In this document: one piece after another, positions 54,258 to 63,996 of the stretch
How positions within the stretch are numbered: the stretch's first letter is position 1
How the letters are laid out: the number at the start of each line of letters is the position of its first letter
NCBI GenBank assembly: GCA_016718845.1
Contig: JADKCK010000001.1
Coordinates: 62,001 to 126,000, forward strand
Length of the DNA: 64,000 nt
Source of the DNA: Sphingobacteriales bacterium
GTDB taxonomy: Bacteria; Bacteroidota; Bacteroidia; Chitinophagales; UBA2359
Direction of reading: 5' to 3'
Position numbers and translations under genes: made by a program
The notes under the pieces: generated by a model
What the model saw: only the letters and a program-made list of their open reading frames with translations
Databases searched by the model: none
Told to the model about the DNA's origin: nothing

Positions 54258-55952
54258 TTAAAAACTTTGGTCGTCAATACCAGCCAAAAATGCTTTGATA
54301 GGTTCAAGGGTTTTTGCTATGCAGCCATTGTCAAACGGCGATTCGAGTTTGGCGTATTCTACCAACTGTAAAAAAGGTTGGCTGCCACCGGCTTTGCACA
54401 AACGGATATAATCAACAAGGGCATCTTCGCGGTTATCGTCGGCTTTTTTCCAAAACTGGAAAGCGCAAATTTGTGCCAATGTGTAATCTATGTAGTAAAA
54501 CGGATTAGCAAAGATGTGGGCTTGTTTTTGCCAAAAGCCGCCATTCTCTAAAAAATCGTTTCCATCGTAATCTAACCAAGGCATGTATTTGCGTTCAATG
54601 TTGCGCCATGCTTGTTTGCGTTCGGTGGGTGTAGCATCGGGGTTTTCGTACACAAAGTGCTGAAACTCGTCGACCGACACACCGTAGGGTAAAAAGATGA
54701 TAGAACCGCTAAGGTGTTCGTACTTAAATTTTTCGGTTTCGGCACCAAAAAACTGTTCCATCCAGGGCCATGCAAAAAACTCCATGCTCATCGAGTGTAT
54801 TTCGCAAGCTTCGTAGGTGGGCCACTGATACTCGGGTACCGACCAATCGCGGCTCATATACACCTGAAACGCATGACCTGCCTCGTGTGTTAACACGTTA
54901 ATATCGTCGGCAGTGCCGTTAAAGTTCGAGAAAATGAACGGCGATTTGTAGTTCGATACATAAGTGCAGTAACCGCCGCCGGCTTTACCTTTTCGGGTTT
55001 CTACGTCAAGCAATTCATTGTCGAGCATAAAGTCAAAAAAGTCGCCCGTTTCTTTCGATAGCTCTTGGTACATTTTTTTACCATTTGCCAATATCCAATC
55101 GGGCGAGCCTTTGGGTTTTGGGTTTCCACTTTGGAAATGAGCATTTAGGTCGTAGTATTTCAAGCTATCCAAACCTAATCGTTTGGCTTGTCGTTGGCGC
55201 AAATCCATAGCCAAAGGTACTACGGTTTCGAGTACTTGTTGGCGATAGTTGGCAACCATAGCGGCATCGTAATCGGTGCGTAACATACGGCGGTAGCCCA
55301 ATTCTACAAAATTTTTGAAGCCCAATTTTTGAGCCATTTTGTGGCGTAGTTTTACTTGTTGGTCGTAGATACTATCAATTTTCTCGGTATTATCTGCCAT
55401 AAACTGCCATTTGGCTTCGGCGGCACGTTTGCGTAAGCTGCGGTCGGGCGACATTTCGAAGGGGGTAAGCCCTGCAAGATTGCGTTCTTCGCCCTCGAAC
55501 ATAATTTTAGCCGATGCCATTAGTTTGATGTACTCGCTGGTTAGTTGGTTTTCGTGCTGCATATCGGCTATAAGGCTATCGTCAAAAATATGCAGGGTAG
55601 CCTCGGCAATGTTAAACAAGTGTTTGCCGTAGTGCTGCTCTAAATCATCGCGAAACTTAGACACCACTAAAGTTTTGTAAAAGCTATGTATCAACGATTG
55701 GAACAAAGGGCTGTTGTTATCAAAAAAGTTTTGTTCTTCTTCGTATGCCGCATTGGTAGTATCTATGCTGTACCTAATGTAGGCTAAGTTAAGCATCGTA
55801 TCAAAATCGCTGCGTATGGCATTGATTTGGTCAATAATGGCTTGCTGTTCGGTAGCCGATTGTGCGTTGTTGAAGTTTTGCAACAGCGTACTCCAACTTT
55901 GCTGTAACGCCTCGATATTGGGGCGTTGATAGTTAAAATCTGAGAATTTCAT
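54258..55952 (-). CDS. M3 family oligoendopeptidase (PepF-like)
   Basis: This is a cytosolic zinc metallopeptidase that hydrolyses oligopeptides. The 564-residue helical protein has the catalytic motif LTHEAGHAFQVYMS near residues 350-363 (HExxH) with the third ligand Glu in SMSMEFFAWPW downstream. It also has YVSNYKSPFIFSNFNGTADD and the C-terminal YYIDYTLAQICAFQFWKKAD typical of the pz-peptidase/oligoendopeptidase group. No signal peptide. It is the only large gene between terminators at 54202 and 56012, so it is monocistronic. Confidence 0.93.
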   Translation of the reverse strand: MKFSDFNYQRPNIEALQQSWSTLLQNFNNAQSATEQQAIIDQINAIRSDFDTMLNLAYIRYSIDTTNAAYEEEQNFFDNNSPLFQSLIHSFYKTLVVSKFRDDLEQHYGKHLFNIAEATLHIFDDSLIADMQHENQLTSEYIKLMASAKIMFEGEERNLAGLTPFEMSPDRSLRKRAAEAKWQFMADNTEKIDSIYDQQVKLRHKMAQKLGFKNFVELGYRRMLRTDYDAAMVANYRQQVLETVVPLAMDLRQRQAKRLGLDSLKYYDLNAHFQSGNPKPKGSPDWILANGKKMYQELSKETGDFFDFMLDNELLDVETRKGKAGGGYCTYVSNYKSPFIFSNFNGTADDINVLTHEAGHAFQVYMSRDWSVPEYQWPTYEACEIHSMSMEFFAWPWMEQFFGAETEKFKYEHLSGSIIFLPYGVSVDEFQHFVYENPDATPTERKQAWRNIERKYMPWLDYDGNDFLENGGFWQKQAHIFANPFYYIDYTLAQICAFQFWKKADDNREDALVDYIRLCKAGGSQPFLQLVEYAKLESPFDNGCIAKTLEPIKAFLAGIDDQSF

Positions 55953-56011
55953 GCTGGATAAGATAATTAAACGTAAACTAAACGAGTTATGATGAAGAGA
56001 TTAGGGTAGTA

Positions 56012-56230
56012 CTAACGATTGCGGCTGCTGCCTGTTAAGCCTTTAAACAGGTAAATGCCGCCACCAAAAAAGATAACACCCAATAAAAAGGGCAATAGTG
56101 TGTATCCGCGTTGAGTAATATCAACGCCCAAAAGCCTGCCTTGCCCTTGCATAAATGCCAAGCAAGCAAAAATAAGTAACAGCATACCCGACAGGGTAAG
56201 AATGGTAGCGAATATTTTTACGATGTCCAT
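56012..56230 (-). CDS. Small two-helix membrane protein
   Basis: 72 residues: first helix about 7-28 (FATILTLSGMLLLIFACLAF), a short basic and polar loop (QGQGRLLGVDITQRG), second helix about 45-63 (LLPFLLGVIFFGGGIYLFKG), then a basic tail GSSRNR. No family is recognised, but the pattern is common among small Bacteroidota inner-membrane proteins. TACTTTTG (minus strand, 56268-56275) is a plausible -7 element 38 bp upstream. Confidence 0.6.
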   Translation of the reverse strand: MDIVKIFATILTLSGMLLLIFACLAFMQGQGRLLGVDITQRGYTLLPFLLGVIFFGGGIYLFKGLTGSSRNR

Positions 56231-56367
56231 TGTGTAAATTGTGATGATGATTCGTTAAATTTGCTGCCAAAAGTACACAAAATATTGTTTCGAAGGTTGT
56301 TATTTAAGCTTTTTTAGCAAAGATTTTTTTTTCAAGAAAAATGGACGATATTAGACTGCCCAAAAAA

Positions 56368-56784
56368 TGTTTCACGTGAAACATTTTGCAACAGAAAATA
56401 CTCCCCGTAGCTGTTGCATCTGCCCCCAAAAATACTTAATTATGCCTACCAAATGATGTTCCACGTGAAACAATTGCAACACAACTTCAAATAATGTTCC
56501 ACACCAAACGCATCGCCAAATTAAAAACCTGCCCGAAACCACAACCATATTGGCTTGTTGTTGCTAACAGTTGTTGCCCTTAACCCCAAGGTATGGGCTT
56601 GCCCCGCTTAACGCGGTATGTGTTTTTGTTGGGGGTGATGATTGGTTTACCCTGTTTTGTACAGCCTATGGCACCCCCAAAGTATATTAAGCCCATAACC
56701 CTACACCTATAACACACCCACTACCACCAAAAACCTTACCCAAACAACTGCCCAACAACACCAAATATTGTTCCACGTGAAACA
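56368..56784. other. parS cluster (ParB binding sites)
   Basis: Three 16-bp sites fit TGTTYCACGTGAAACA exactly: 56368-56383 (TGTTTCACGTGAAACA), 56457-56472 and 56769-56784 (both TGTTCCACGTGAAACA). A half-site TGTTCCACACCAAACG lies at 56495-56510. These are the nucleation sites for ParB in chromosome segregation. They lie upstream of mnmG, about 30 kb from the DnaA-box region. parA/parB themselves are not in the window. Confidence 0.93.
56601..56678 (-). repeat. Interspersed two-hairpin repeat, copy E
   Basis: The minus-strand copy reads GGGGGTGCC ... ATCACCCCC, then CAACAAAAACACATA and CCGC-GTTAA-GCGG. It sits inside the parS cluster between the second and third exact sites. The interior resembles copy B. 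Confidence 0.85.
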
Positions 56785-56889
56785 CAGCTAATACCCCCCT
56801 CAAACAACAACAACATTACACACTTGCCCAAACAATACTAAGCCCTAACCAAAATACAATATAATAGCGCCATTTGCCCAAAAATAGCG

Positions 56890-56897
56890 TATCTTTG
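56890..56897 (+). promoter_or_regulatory. -7 element of mnmG
   Basis: TATCTTTG matches TAnnTTTG, 19 bp before the mnmG start. A TTTG lies 13 bp further upstream, too close for a normal -33. Confidence 0.5.
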
Positions 56898-56916
56898 CAC
56901 TAATTAACAACACACC

Positions 56917-58776
56917 ATGTTTAAAGAGTACGATGTAATAGTAGTAGGCGCCGGACATGCCGGTTGCGAAGCAGCAGCAGCAGCAGCTAATTTAGGCTCA
57001 AAAGTACTGCTCTGCACCATGAATATGCAAACAATAGGGCAAATGTCGTGCAACCCAGCTATGGGCGGCGTGGCAAAAGGACAAATAGTGCGCGAAATAG
57101 ATGCAATGGGCGGTTACTCGGGTATTGTTACCGACCGCAGTATGATACAGTTTAGAATGTTGAACCTGTCAAAAGGACCCGCCATGTGGAGCCCAAGGGC
57201 ACAAAACGACCGCATGTTGTTTGCCGCCGAGTGGCGAAATATGTTAGAACAAACCCCTAATATAGACTTTTGGCAAGAAATGGTAGCAGGTTTAGTTGTC
57301 AAAAATAATAGGGTAGTGGGCGTGCGTACTTCTTTGGGCATCGAAATTGCCGCAAAAGCCGTAGTGCTAACCAATGGCACGTTTCTAAACGGCATTATCC
57401 ACATAGGCGAAAAACAATTTGGCGGCGGACGAATGGCAGAAACCGCCTCGACAGGCATTACCGCACAATTGGTTGGCTTGGGTTTCGAAGCCGGACGAAT
57501 GAAAACCGGCACACCACCCCGAGTAGACGGACGTAGCCTCGATTATACCAAAATGGAAGTGCAAGATGGCGACACCCCTGTCGGTAGATTTTCGTTTACC
57601 GACACCCAACTGCCCAAACAACAACGCTGTTGCTGGATAACCTACACCAACGACAAGGTTCACGACCTACTCCGAACAGGCTTTTCGCAATCGCCTATGT
57701 TTGCAGGGCGTATAAAAGGCTTAGGTCCGCGATATTGCCCCTCTATCGAAGACAAAATTGAGCGCTTTTCGCAACGCGACAGACACCAAATTTTTGTTGA
57801 ACCCGAAGGCTGGAATACCGTAGAAATTTACGTAAACGGCTTCTCAACATCGCTGCCCGAAGAAGTGCAATATAAAGCCCTACAAGAAATACCCGGCTTC
57901 GAGAACGTGAAAATGTTTAGACCCGGCTATGCTATCGAGTACGATTATTTTCCGCCAATGCAACTTAAACCATCTTTAGAAACCAAAATAGTAGACAATT
58001 TGTTCTTTGCAGGGCAAATAAATGGCACAACAGGCTACGAAGAGGCAGCTTGCCAAGGTTTAATGGCGGGCATAAACGCTCACCGAAATGCCAACGAACT
58101 AGAACCCGTAATTATAAAACGCCACGAAGCCTATATTGGCGTGCTAATAGACGACCTAATTAACAAAGGAACCGAAGAACCCTACCGCATGTTTACCTCG
58201 CGTGCCGAGTACCGACTGCTGCTGCGACAAGATAATGCCGATTTGCGCCTAACGCCACTTGGACATGCCATTGGCTTGGCAAGCCAAGAGCGCCTTGACC
58301 GCGCCATGAAAAAAAAGGAAGATGCCGCCGCCATCTTAAAACACTTTGCCGACATGAGCATCAACCCCGACGAAATAAACCATTTGTTGGTAGAGGTAGA
58401 TTCGGCTCCAATCAACCAAAAAGTAAAACTGATTAATGTTTTGTTGCGCCCACACGTAGATATGAACCTACTAAAACGCGCCGATAGGATAGGAGCTTAT
58501 TTGGCTCAATTTGGCGATGATGCACTACAACACGCCGAAATTGAGGCAAAATACGAGACTTATATCCAGAAAGAAGAAGAAATGGCAGGCAAAATGAACC
58601 GCTTGGAAGATATAAGGTTACGCACCGATTTTGATTATCGCACCATAAACTCCTTATCTGCCGAATCGCGCGAGAAACTAAATAAAGTAAAACCCGCCAC
58701 ATTGGGGCAGGCAAGCCGTATAAGCGGTGTTTCGCCCGCCGATATTTCGGTGTTGATGGTACATTTGGGTAGATAA
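56917..58776 (+). CDS. mnmG: tRNA uridine-5-carboxymethylaminomethyl modification enzyme MnmG
   Basis: With MnmE, this FAD- and folate-dependent enzyme adds the cmnm5 group to wobble uridine-34 of several tRNAs. The 619-residue protein begins [20 protein letters not shown] (FAD-binding motif). It has [81 protein letters not shown] and the C-terminal helical part [19 protein letters not shown]. Length is standard. It is directly downstream of the parS cluster; in many bacteria mnmG is an origin-proximal gene. Confidence 0.97.
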   Translation: MFKEYDVIVVGAGHAGCEAAAAAANLGSKVLLCTMNMQTIGQMSCNPAMGGVAKGQIVREIDAMGGYSGIVTDRSMIQFRMLNLSKGPAMWSPRAQNDRMLFAAEWRNMLEQTPNIDFWQEMVAGLVVKNNRVVGVRTSLGIEIAAKAVVLTNGTFLNGIIHIGEKQFGGGRMAETASTGITAQLVGLGFEAGRMKTGTPPRVDGRSLDYTKMEVQDGDTPVGRFSFTDTQLPKQQRCCWITYTNDKVHDLLRTGFSQSPMFAGRIKGLGPRYCPSIEDKIERFSQRDRHQIFVEPEGWNTVEIYVNGFSTSLPEEVQYKALQEIPGFENVKMFRPGYAIEYDYFPPMQLKPSLETKIVDNLFFAGQINGTTGYEEAACQGLMAGINAHRNANELEPVIIKRHEAYIGVLIDDLINKGTEEPYRMFTSRAEYRLLLRQDNADLRLTPLGHAIGLASQERLDRAMKKKEDAAAILKHFADMSINPDEINHLLVEVDSAPINQKVKLINVLLRPHVDMNLLKRADRIGAYLAQFGDDALQHAEIEAKYETYIQKEEEMAGKMNRLEDIRLRTDFDYRTINSLSAESREKLNKVKPATLGQASRISGVSPADISVLMVHLGR

Positions 58777-58810
58777 AATACCCGCCTTTTAAGCCATTTG
58801 GTGGATAGAT

Positions 58811-58850
58811 ACGACAAAAGCCTTGCCGCGTGGCAAGGCTTTTGTCGTTT
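58811..58850. terminator. Bidirectional terminator
   Basis: A 17-bp stem ACGACAAAAGCCTTGCC / GGCAAGGCTTTTGTCGT has a GCGT loop. It lies between the converging mnmG and 58853 genes; the latter's stop is only 3 bp from the stem. Confidence 0.85.
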
Positions 58851-58852
58851 AA

Positions 58853-59458
58853 TCAAGTAAAATTAGCCAAATCAAGAGAACCTTGCACCAATTCGACTTT
58901 GGTAACACCTAAATCTTTAGCCCAATTTTTTATTTTTCCCTTTATTAGTGTGTTTGGTCTTATACTTCTTGGCATAACTACAATGGCTACTTTTTGCAAA
59001 CCTTTCATGCCATATCCATACTCCAACAATCTGTTTTGTATGGTATCTAACTGTGTTTTTAGTTGCTCTTTGGCTTTAGTTAGGTGTACATCTAGGCTTT
59101 GGGCATTCTCGACGTTTACTTTTGCTTCTACAAAAAAGAAATGAGTACTATTAAACAGCAAATTATCGCCTCGTTGTCCTATTTTACCACTAAACAGGCA
59201 ACCATCAAAACAAACCACATAGATACCTTCATCTGCATTTGTGTTGTTGTTGATAATTTGGTAACAATCCGATTTTGCTTTTTCTTTTCTCACAAAATTG
59301 CAAATAGTGTTTTTGGGGTCGTGATCATAAACCCAAAAACTAGCATCTAAAAGTAGCTTTGATGAATTTGCAAATGTTTTTCCGAGTAAATTTCCACTAT
59401 AAGTTCCAAATACCTCGCATAAATGCCGATAAACGATGTGGTGGTGTTTTTCTGCCAT
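58853..59458 (-). CDS. PD-(D/E)XK-like putative nuclease partner of an ABC-type ATPase
   Basis: 201 residues, no signal peptide. I do not recognise a named family. The segment RGDNLLFNSTHFFFVEAKV has the D-(x)n-ExK order of PD-(D/E)XK nucleases (Asp, 13-15 residues, then E-A-K after a hydrophobic strand). A helix follows (LDVHLTKAKEQLKTQLDTIQ). The C-terminal strand KVAIVVMPRSIRP and a DLGVTKVELVQGSLDL tail would complete the fold. Four bp separate it from the upstream ATPase gene, so they form an operon and probably act together. A defence or DNA-repair role is inference. Confidence 0.55.
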   Translation of the reverse strand: MAEKHHHIVYRHLCEVFGTYSGNLLGKTFANSSKLLLDASFWVYDHDPKNTICNFVRKEKAKSDCYQIINNNTNADEGIYVVCFDGCLFSGKIGQRGDNLLFNSTHFFFVEAKVNVENAQSLDVHLTKAKEQLKTQLDTIQNRLLEYGYGMKGLQKVAIVVMPRSIRPNTLIKGKIKNWAKDLGVTKVELVQGSLDLANFT

Positions 59459-59461
59459 TTC

Positions 59462-60844
59462 TTAGTTTTCATTTTGTGGGTTAGCTATATCCCAAAGTTC
59501 ATCAAGTTTAACGCCCAATTCAAACGAAACCCCATCCATGCCATTTACATTAATTAAGCCATTTTCTAAAATAGGCGTAATAGTGCCGTCTTCGTTCATT
59601 TGATAGGCAGAAAATTGATTAGTATTTAAACATAAATATGAAGGATAGCCTGCATTAGTAGTCTGTTCGGTATTTACGGCAGCAGCCTGCCCCGCCAATA
59701 ATAAATTATTGAACGAGCTAAGTATGTATGGCGAATGTGTTGTGATGAAAAGTTTACTTTCGCTAATATTAGTGGCTATTGCAAACAAATCGACCAAGTT
59801 TTTTTGAGCCGTTGGGAACAAATGGGCTTCGGGTTCTTCTATAATTCTGTAAGTATTTTTTTTATTTGCGGTTATTAAAAACAAATCTTGTAAAATACGT
59901 ATTGCTTCTTGTTGCCCCGATGAAGTTTGATTTAATGCGATTTTAGCGTGGTTAGGTAGTTCTAAATACTCTTCGTATGTGTTATTGCGTCGTTCAATTA
60001 AATATTTTGCTTTTAATATCAGCCCAATTTTCTCCATAAAATCAACAATTTCGGGTCGGTTTGTAAATTTATGTTGACTTATAGATATGTATTTTTGCAA
60101 TGTGCCGCCGTTTGCAACTATTTCGGAATTAATTTCTGTTACTAAAGTCATAAAACTATTTAGTAGCTCCATGATAACAGATTTAGTTTCTTTCTCCTTA
60201 TTTTGTTTGTATTCGTAGAGTTGATAATTTTTTTGAAAATAATCTTGAAATAAATCAGAATAGCCCGTTGTGATATTTCTACCAGCTGGTATATAGGCAG
60301 ATTCAAAAAAATGAGACCTTCCATTTTCCTCAAAATAATTTACCAAAAGTGTTTCTAATTGTGGTAATACTATAGCTGCATTTTGGCGAATAAAATTAAT
60401 AGTTTTAAAAGAATCTATTAGGTTAGTAATTTTTCCTTTTAAGCCATTTATATCAAAATTATTACCAAAAGTAATCCGAAGCGTATTGTTTTTATATAAA
60501 TGTATATGATTTTCTGCTGTATCGGAAAAGTAAAACTTAACATCAAAATTATCAGATAAATAGCGCGTAGAACCAAAATAAACCCTAAATTTATTTTGAA
60601 TTGATTGTATAATTGTTTGATAAACTATATTTGAACGCTGAATATATGTTTGTTGAAAGAGTATATTTTCTAGGTCACGATAAATATCTTGTGTAATATC
60701 GCGTTGTAATGATTTGAAAAAATAGACAAGTTGGGCAATCGTACTTTTACCCGTAGCCTGCTCGCCTATCAGTATTGTTATGTTTTTTATGTCTATTTCG
60801 GCATAATTAATGGCTCCAAAATTTTGAACTATTATTTTTTGCAT
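59462..60844 (-). CDS. AAA/ABC-type (SMC-like, AAA_15/21) ATPase
   Basis: 460 residues. The N-terminus MQKIIVQNFGAINYAEIDIK is typical of RecF/OLD-like ATPases. Walker A is LIGEQATGKSTIAQL. A long helical and beta insert (about 60-300) is followed by an ABC-signature-like SSGQQEAIRIL, Walker B YRIIEEPEAHLFP and the H-loop ITTHSPYILSSFNNLL. The C-terminal 100 residues carry no Toprim domain, so this is not an OLD nuclease by itself. The ATPase is intact and lies 4 bp upstream of the PD-(D/E)XK-like gene. The pair resembles two-gene defence modules (ATPase plus nuclease). uvrC is next on the same strand. Confidence 0.82.
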   Translation of the reverse strand: MQKIIVQNFGAINYAEIDIKNITILIGEQATGKSTIAQLVYFFKSLQRDITQDIYRDLENILFQQTYIQRSNIVYQTIIQSIQNKFRVYFGSTRYLSDNFDVKFYFSDTAENHIHLYKNNTLRITFGNNFDINGLKGKITNLIDSFKTINFIRQNAAIVLPQLETLLVNYFEENGRSHFFESAYIPAGRNITTGYSDLFQDYFQKNYQLYEYKQNKEKETKSVIMELLNSFMTLVTEINSEIVANGGTLQKYISISQHKFTNRPEIVDFMEKIGLILKAKYLIERRNNTYEEYLELPNHAKIALNQTSSGQQEAIRILQDLFLITANKKNTYRIIEEPEAHLFPTAQKNLVDLFAIATNISESKLFITTHSPYILSSFNNLLLAGQAAAVNTEQTTNAGYPSYLCLNTNQFSAYQMNEDGTITPILENGLINVNGMDGVSFELGVKLDELWDIANPQNEN

Positions 60845-60928
60845 GTAATTGGTATTATTTTTACGGTATTTAGGTGTAAAGATAGCACATTAATGGCATT
60901 GTTTAGCGTAAACAGGCATTAAAATACG

Positions 60929-62767
60929 CTATTCAGCCTTTTCCATATCTTCCTCCTCTCCTTTTGCTTCTTCAAAAAAGGCTTGTATGGCTTTGGCTTG
61001 TCGTAGGTTAACTACTTCGGTTAGTTGTTTTAGGGTGGCGTTGCGTATGTTGTTGATAGATTTGAAATGAATAAGCAACTTTTCGGCACTTTTTTTAGCT
61101 ACGTGGGGTATGTGTTCTAACTCCGATTCGAGCATGTCTTTTGAGCGCAAATCGCGGTGAAACGTGATGCCAAAACGGTGAGCTTCGTTGCGCAATTGCT
61201 GAATAAGCTTTAAACTACCCGATTTTTTGTCGATGTGCAACGGAAAAGGGTCGTTTGGCACATAAAGTTCCTCTAATTTTTTGGCAATACCCACCACCGC
61301 CACTTTATTGGCAATGTTTAGCTTGTGTAGGCTGTTGAGTGCCGCACCTAATTGTCCTTTGCCCCCGTCTATAATGATAAGTTGTGGCAAAGGTTGTTCT
61401 TCTTCGGTTAGGCGGCGGTATCGGCGGTAAACAACTTCTTCCATGGTAGCAAAATCGTTTGGACCTTCGACGGTTTTTACCTTAAAGTGTCTATAATCTG
61501 CTTTTGAGGGTTTACCATCTTTAAAAACCACCAACGACGATACCGGAAAACTGCCCTGAAAGTTCGAGTTGTCGAAACACTCGATGTGCACGGGTAATTC
61601 GGTGAGCCGCAAATCTTTTTTTAGCTGATTAAGTACCTCAAACTGACGCTCGTTGGCGGTTTTATGCTCGGCGTTTTTGCTAATTTGCTGTTTGTGGTAA
61701 TAAAAAGCGTTTTTCTTTGCCAAATCGAGCAAATGTTTTTTGTCGCCGATAAGCGGAACCGTGATACGCACATTGGGGTCGGGAAAAGTAAGCTCAAAAG
61801 GTACAATAATTTCGGGTGATAAGCTTTGCATTTCGTCGCGGAGGCTCATGATGCCAAAAGTGAGCAAATCTTCGGGCGATTCGTCGAGTTTTTTGCTCAA
61901 TTCTACAATTTTGGTTTGTATAATGGTTCCGTTCATCACTTTTAGGTAGCTTACAAAGGCTCGTTGCTCGGTATCTTCTAAATTAAACACATCAACATCG
62001 TTTATTTTAGGGTTTACGATAGTCGATTTACTTTGGTAATCTTCTAAGGTTTCGAGCTGTTGTTTGGTGATATGGGCTTTCTCGAATTCAAAATTGTCGG
62101 CATATTGGCGCATTTTATCTTTCAAATAATTAAGTACCGATGATATATTGCCCTTTAAAATGTATTTTATTTGGTCAATAACTTGTTTGTACTCTTCTTC
62201 TGTCTGATGTCCGACGCAACCGCCTTTACAATTGCCAATATGGTACTCTAAACACACTTTAAATTTGTGGGCTTCGATGTTGGTTTTGGTGAGGGCAAAA
62301 TTGCAAGTGCGTAATTGAAACAGGGTACGTATCAAATCCATGATAGTATATACTTGCCGCCCCGATGTGTATGGACCAAAATAATACGAGCCGTCGCGCA
62401 CCACGTTTCGGGTAATAAATACGCGCGGAAATGCCTCTTTTTTTATGCAGATGTATGGGTATGTTTTATCGTCTTTAAGTTGTATGTTGTATTTGGGTCG
62501 GTTTTGTTTTATCAAAGCATTTTCGAGCAAAAAAGCATCTTGTTCGGTATCAACAACGGCAAACTCTATGCGACAAATATTGCGCACCAATATTTTGGTT
62601 TTGGGATGATCAATATTTGGGTTAAAGTATTGCGATACGCGTTTGCGCAAATCTTTGGCTTTGCCCACATAAATAATTACCTCGTCTTTGTCAAAATATT
62701 TATAGATACCCGGGCTATGTGGTATAGTGGGTACAAATTGTTCTTTTAGCTCTTTATATGAAGACAC
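60929..62767 (-). CDS. uvrC: UvrABC system protein C (excinuclease subunit)
   Basis: This is the nuclease of nucleotide excision repair, which incises both sides of a lesion marked by UvrA-UvrB. The 612-residue protein has a GIY-YIG N-terminal domain (SPGIYKYFDKDEVIIYVGKA, about 18-37), a Cys-rich linker (YHIGNCKGGCVG) and a UVR helix (NFEFEKAHITKQQLETLEDY). An RNase H-like C-terminal nuclease follows (HIECFDNSNFQGSFPVSSLV; VYRRYRRL; IIDGGKGQL), then tandem helix-hairpin-helix motifs (ELEHIPHVAKKSAEKLLIHF). The length matches the family. It is on the same strand as the 59462 ATPase with an 84-bp gap; the link is probably coincidental. Confidence 0.97.
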   Translation of the reverse strand: MSSYKELKEQFVPTIPHSPGIYKYFDKDEVIIYVGKAKDLRKRVSQYFNPNIDHPKTKILVRNICRIEFAVVDTEQDAFLLENALIKQNRPKYNIQLKDDKTYPYICIKKEAFPRVFITRNVVRDGSYYFGPYTSGRQVYTIMDLIRTLFQLRTCNFALTKTNIEAHKFKVCLEYHIGNCKGGCVGHQTEEEYKQVIDQIKYILKGNISSVLNYLKDKMRQYADNFEFEKAHITKQQLETLEDYQSKSTIVNPKINDVDVFNLEDTEQRAFVSYLKVMNGTIIQTKIVELSKKLDESPEDLLTFGIMSLRDEMQSLSPEIIVPFELTFPDPNVRITVPLIGDKKHLLDLAKKNAFYYHKQQISKNAEHKTANERQFEVLNQLKKDLRLTELPVHIECFDNSNFQGSFPVSSLVVFKDGKPSKADYRHFKVKTVEGPNDFATMEEVVYRRYRRLTEEEQPLPQLIIIDGGKGQLGAALNSLHKLNIANKVAVVGIAKKLEELYVPNDPFPLHIDKKSGSLKLIQQLRNEAHRFGITFHRDLRSKDMLESELEHIPHVAKKSAEKLLIHFKSINNIRNATLKQLTEVVNLRQAKAIQAFFEEAKGEEEDMEKAE

Positions 62768-62862
62768 GTTTTTAATTATAAATTGTAAATTATTAATTAT
62801 AATAAATATAAGTTATACTAATGTTGCGTTATTAAGTATAATAATATTTTTAGTAAAAAATA

Positions 62863-62906
62863 CAAAACCCATCAATGCAAGCTTAGGGCTATGTTGATGG
62901 GTTTTG
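62863..62906 (-). terminator. Terminator of the M28 gene
   Basis: CAAAACCCATCAA / TTGATGGGTTTTG with an 18-nt loop, 89 bp beyond the minus-strand stop of the M28 gene. The rest of 62768-62994 is AT-rich with no gene. Confidence 0.7.
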
Positions 62907-62994
62907 TGTTTATTCTTTTTATTTTTATTTATAATGTCCGATTCGAATCGGCAAATGCAAATTTGTATAAGCGCGCTTTATGTAAAAGCGGGCT

Positions 62995-63996
62995 TTATTT
63001 GGGTGCATTGGCGTTTTCGCGATAGATAACGGTAGACACCACATGCCCTACTGCCGACAAGGTATTTTTGCTAATAATGTCCATATTGTCTTTGTGTGTG
63101 TGCCAGTGTCTGCCAAAGCCACGATAAGGCACATAGTTGATAATATCAATAGTTGGAATGTGGGCAAGGTTGTATACAAAAATATGGTCGTCGGTTATGC
63201 TAGGCGAAAAATCGGTATCGGCAATAAACATTGACGAGTAACCCAGCTCGGCGGCTGTGTTCCACACCATATCTACCACTTGCGGGGCAACTTTCATGGA
63301 GTTTTGTTCTTTTAAAAAGGTGGCATCTGCCGAGCCAACCATGTCTAACAAAATGCCATAACGGGCGGTATAGCCCGGCACATGCAAGTTTTTGCCCCAA
63401 TATTGGGTGCCTAAGCAATAGGTATTTTCGTCGCCTTCGATGCCGTCGTCTTCGGCATCAAACAAAACAATATCTATGCCTATATTAACGGGTGTGTTTT
63501 TTAGCAAACGGGCAATTTCGAGGGCAACGGCTGTTGAGCTGCCACCATCATCGGCGCCTAAAATGGGTTCGTCTTTTCGGGTAGTATCTTGGTCGGCGCG
63601 GGGGCGGCTGTCCCAGTGGCTACACAGCAAAATACGGTCTTTGGCTTGTGGGTTAAACGAGCCAATTATGTTGTAAATGGGCAGTTGTTTGTTGGCATAA
63701 TTGGTAACGCTGGCTTTTTGCACATACACGGTGTCGGCAAGGCGCTGCATGGTAGCAATTAACCAATCGGCACATTGTTTGTGGGCTTTTGAGCCGGGTG
63801 TTCGGGGTCCAAAATCTACTTGGGTTTTGGTATAGGCATAAGCGGTATCGGCGCTAAAAACGGGTACGTTAATATTTTTGTTTGGATTAGGTGTTTCGGG
63901 TGGTGTTTGAGCTTCGTTTTGAGTGGTACTTGTTTGGCAAGCTGTAATAAAAATAAATAGTGGTATAATTAATAACCAAGAAGTATTCTTAATCAT
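62995..63996 (-). CDS. Lipoprotein of the M28 family, glutaminyl-peptide cyclotransferase-like
   Basis: 333 residues with a lipoprotein signal (MIKNTSWLLIIPLFIFITAC, Cys20). The M28 fold follows, with metal-binding motifs LLCSHWDSRPRAD, LGADDGGSSTAVALEIARLL, IVLFDAEDDGIEGDENTY, FSPSITDDHIFVYN and GRHWHTHKDNMD. This set matches bacterial glutaminyl cyclases, which convert N-terminal Gln to pyroglutamate. In Bacteroidota many exported proteins start with Gln after signal cleavage. Several signal peptides in this window end ...AQ (for example 40707, 46910 and 51755), so such a role is plausible but inferred. The start is 4 bp from the window's right end. Confidence 0.88.
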   Translation of the reverse strand: MIKNTSWLLIIPLFIFITACQTSTTQNEAQTPPETPNPNKNINVPVFSADTAYAYTKTQVDFGPRTPGSKAHKQCADWLIATMQRLADTVYVQKASVTNYANKQLPIYNIIGSFNPQAKDRILLCSHWDSRPRADQDTTRKDEPILGADDGGSSTAVALEIARLLKNTPVNIGIDIVLFDAEDDGIEGDENTYCLGTQYWGKNLHVPGYTARYGILLDMVGSADATFLKEQNSMKVAPQVVDMVWNTAAELGYSSMFIADTDFSPSITDDHIFVYNLAHIPTIDIINYVPYRGFGRHWHTHKDNMDIISKNTLSAVGHVVSTVIYRENANAPK

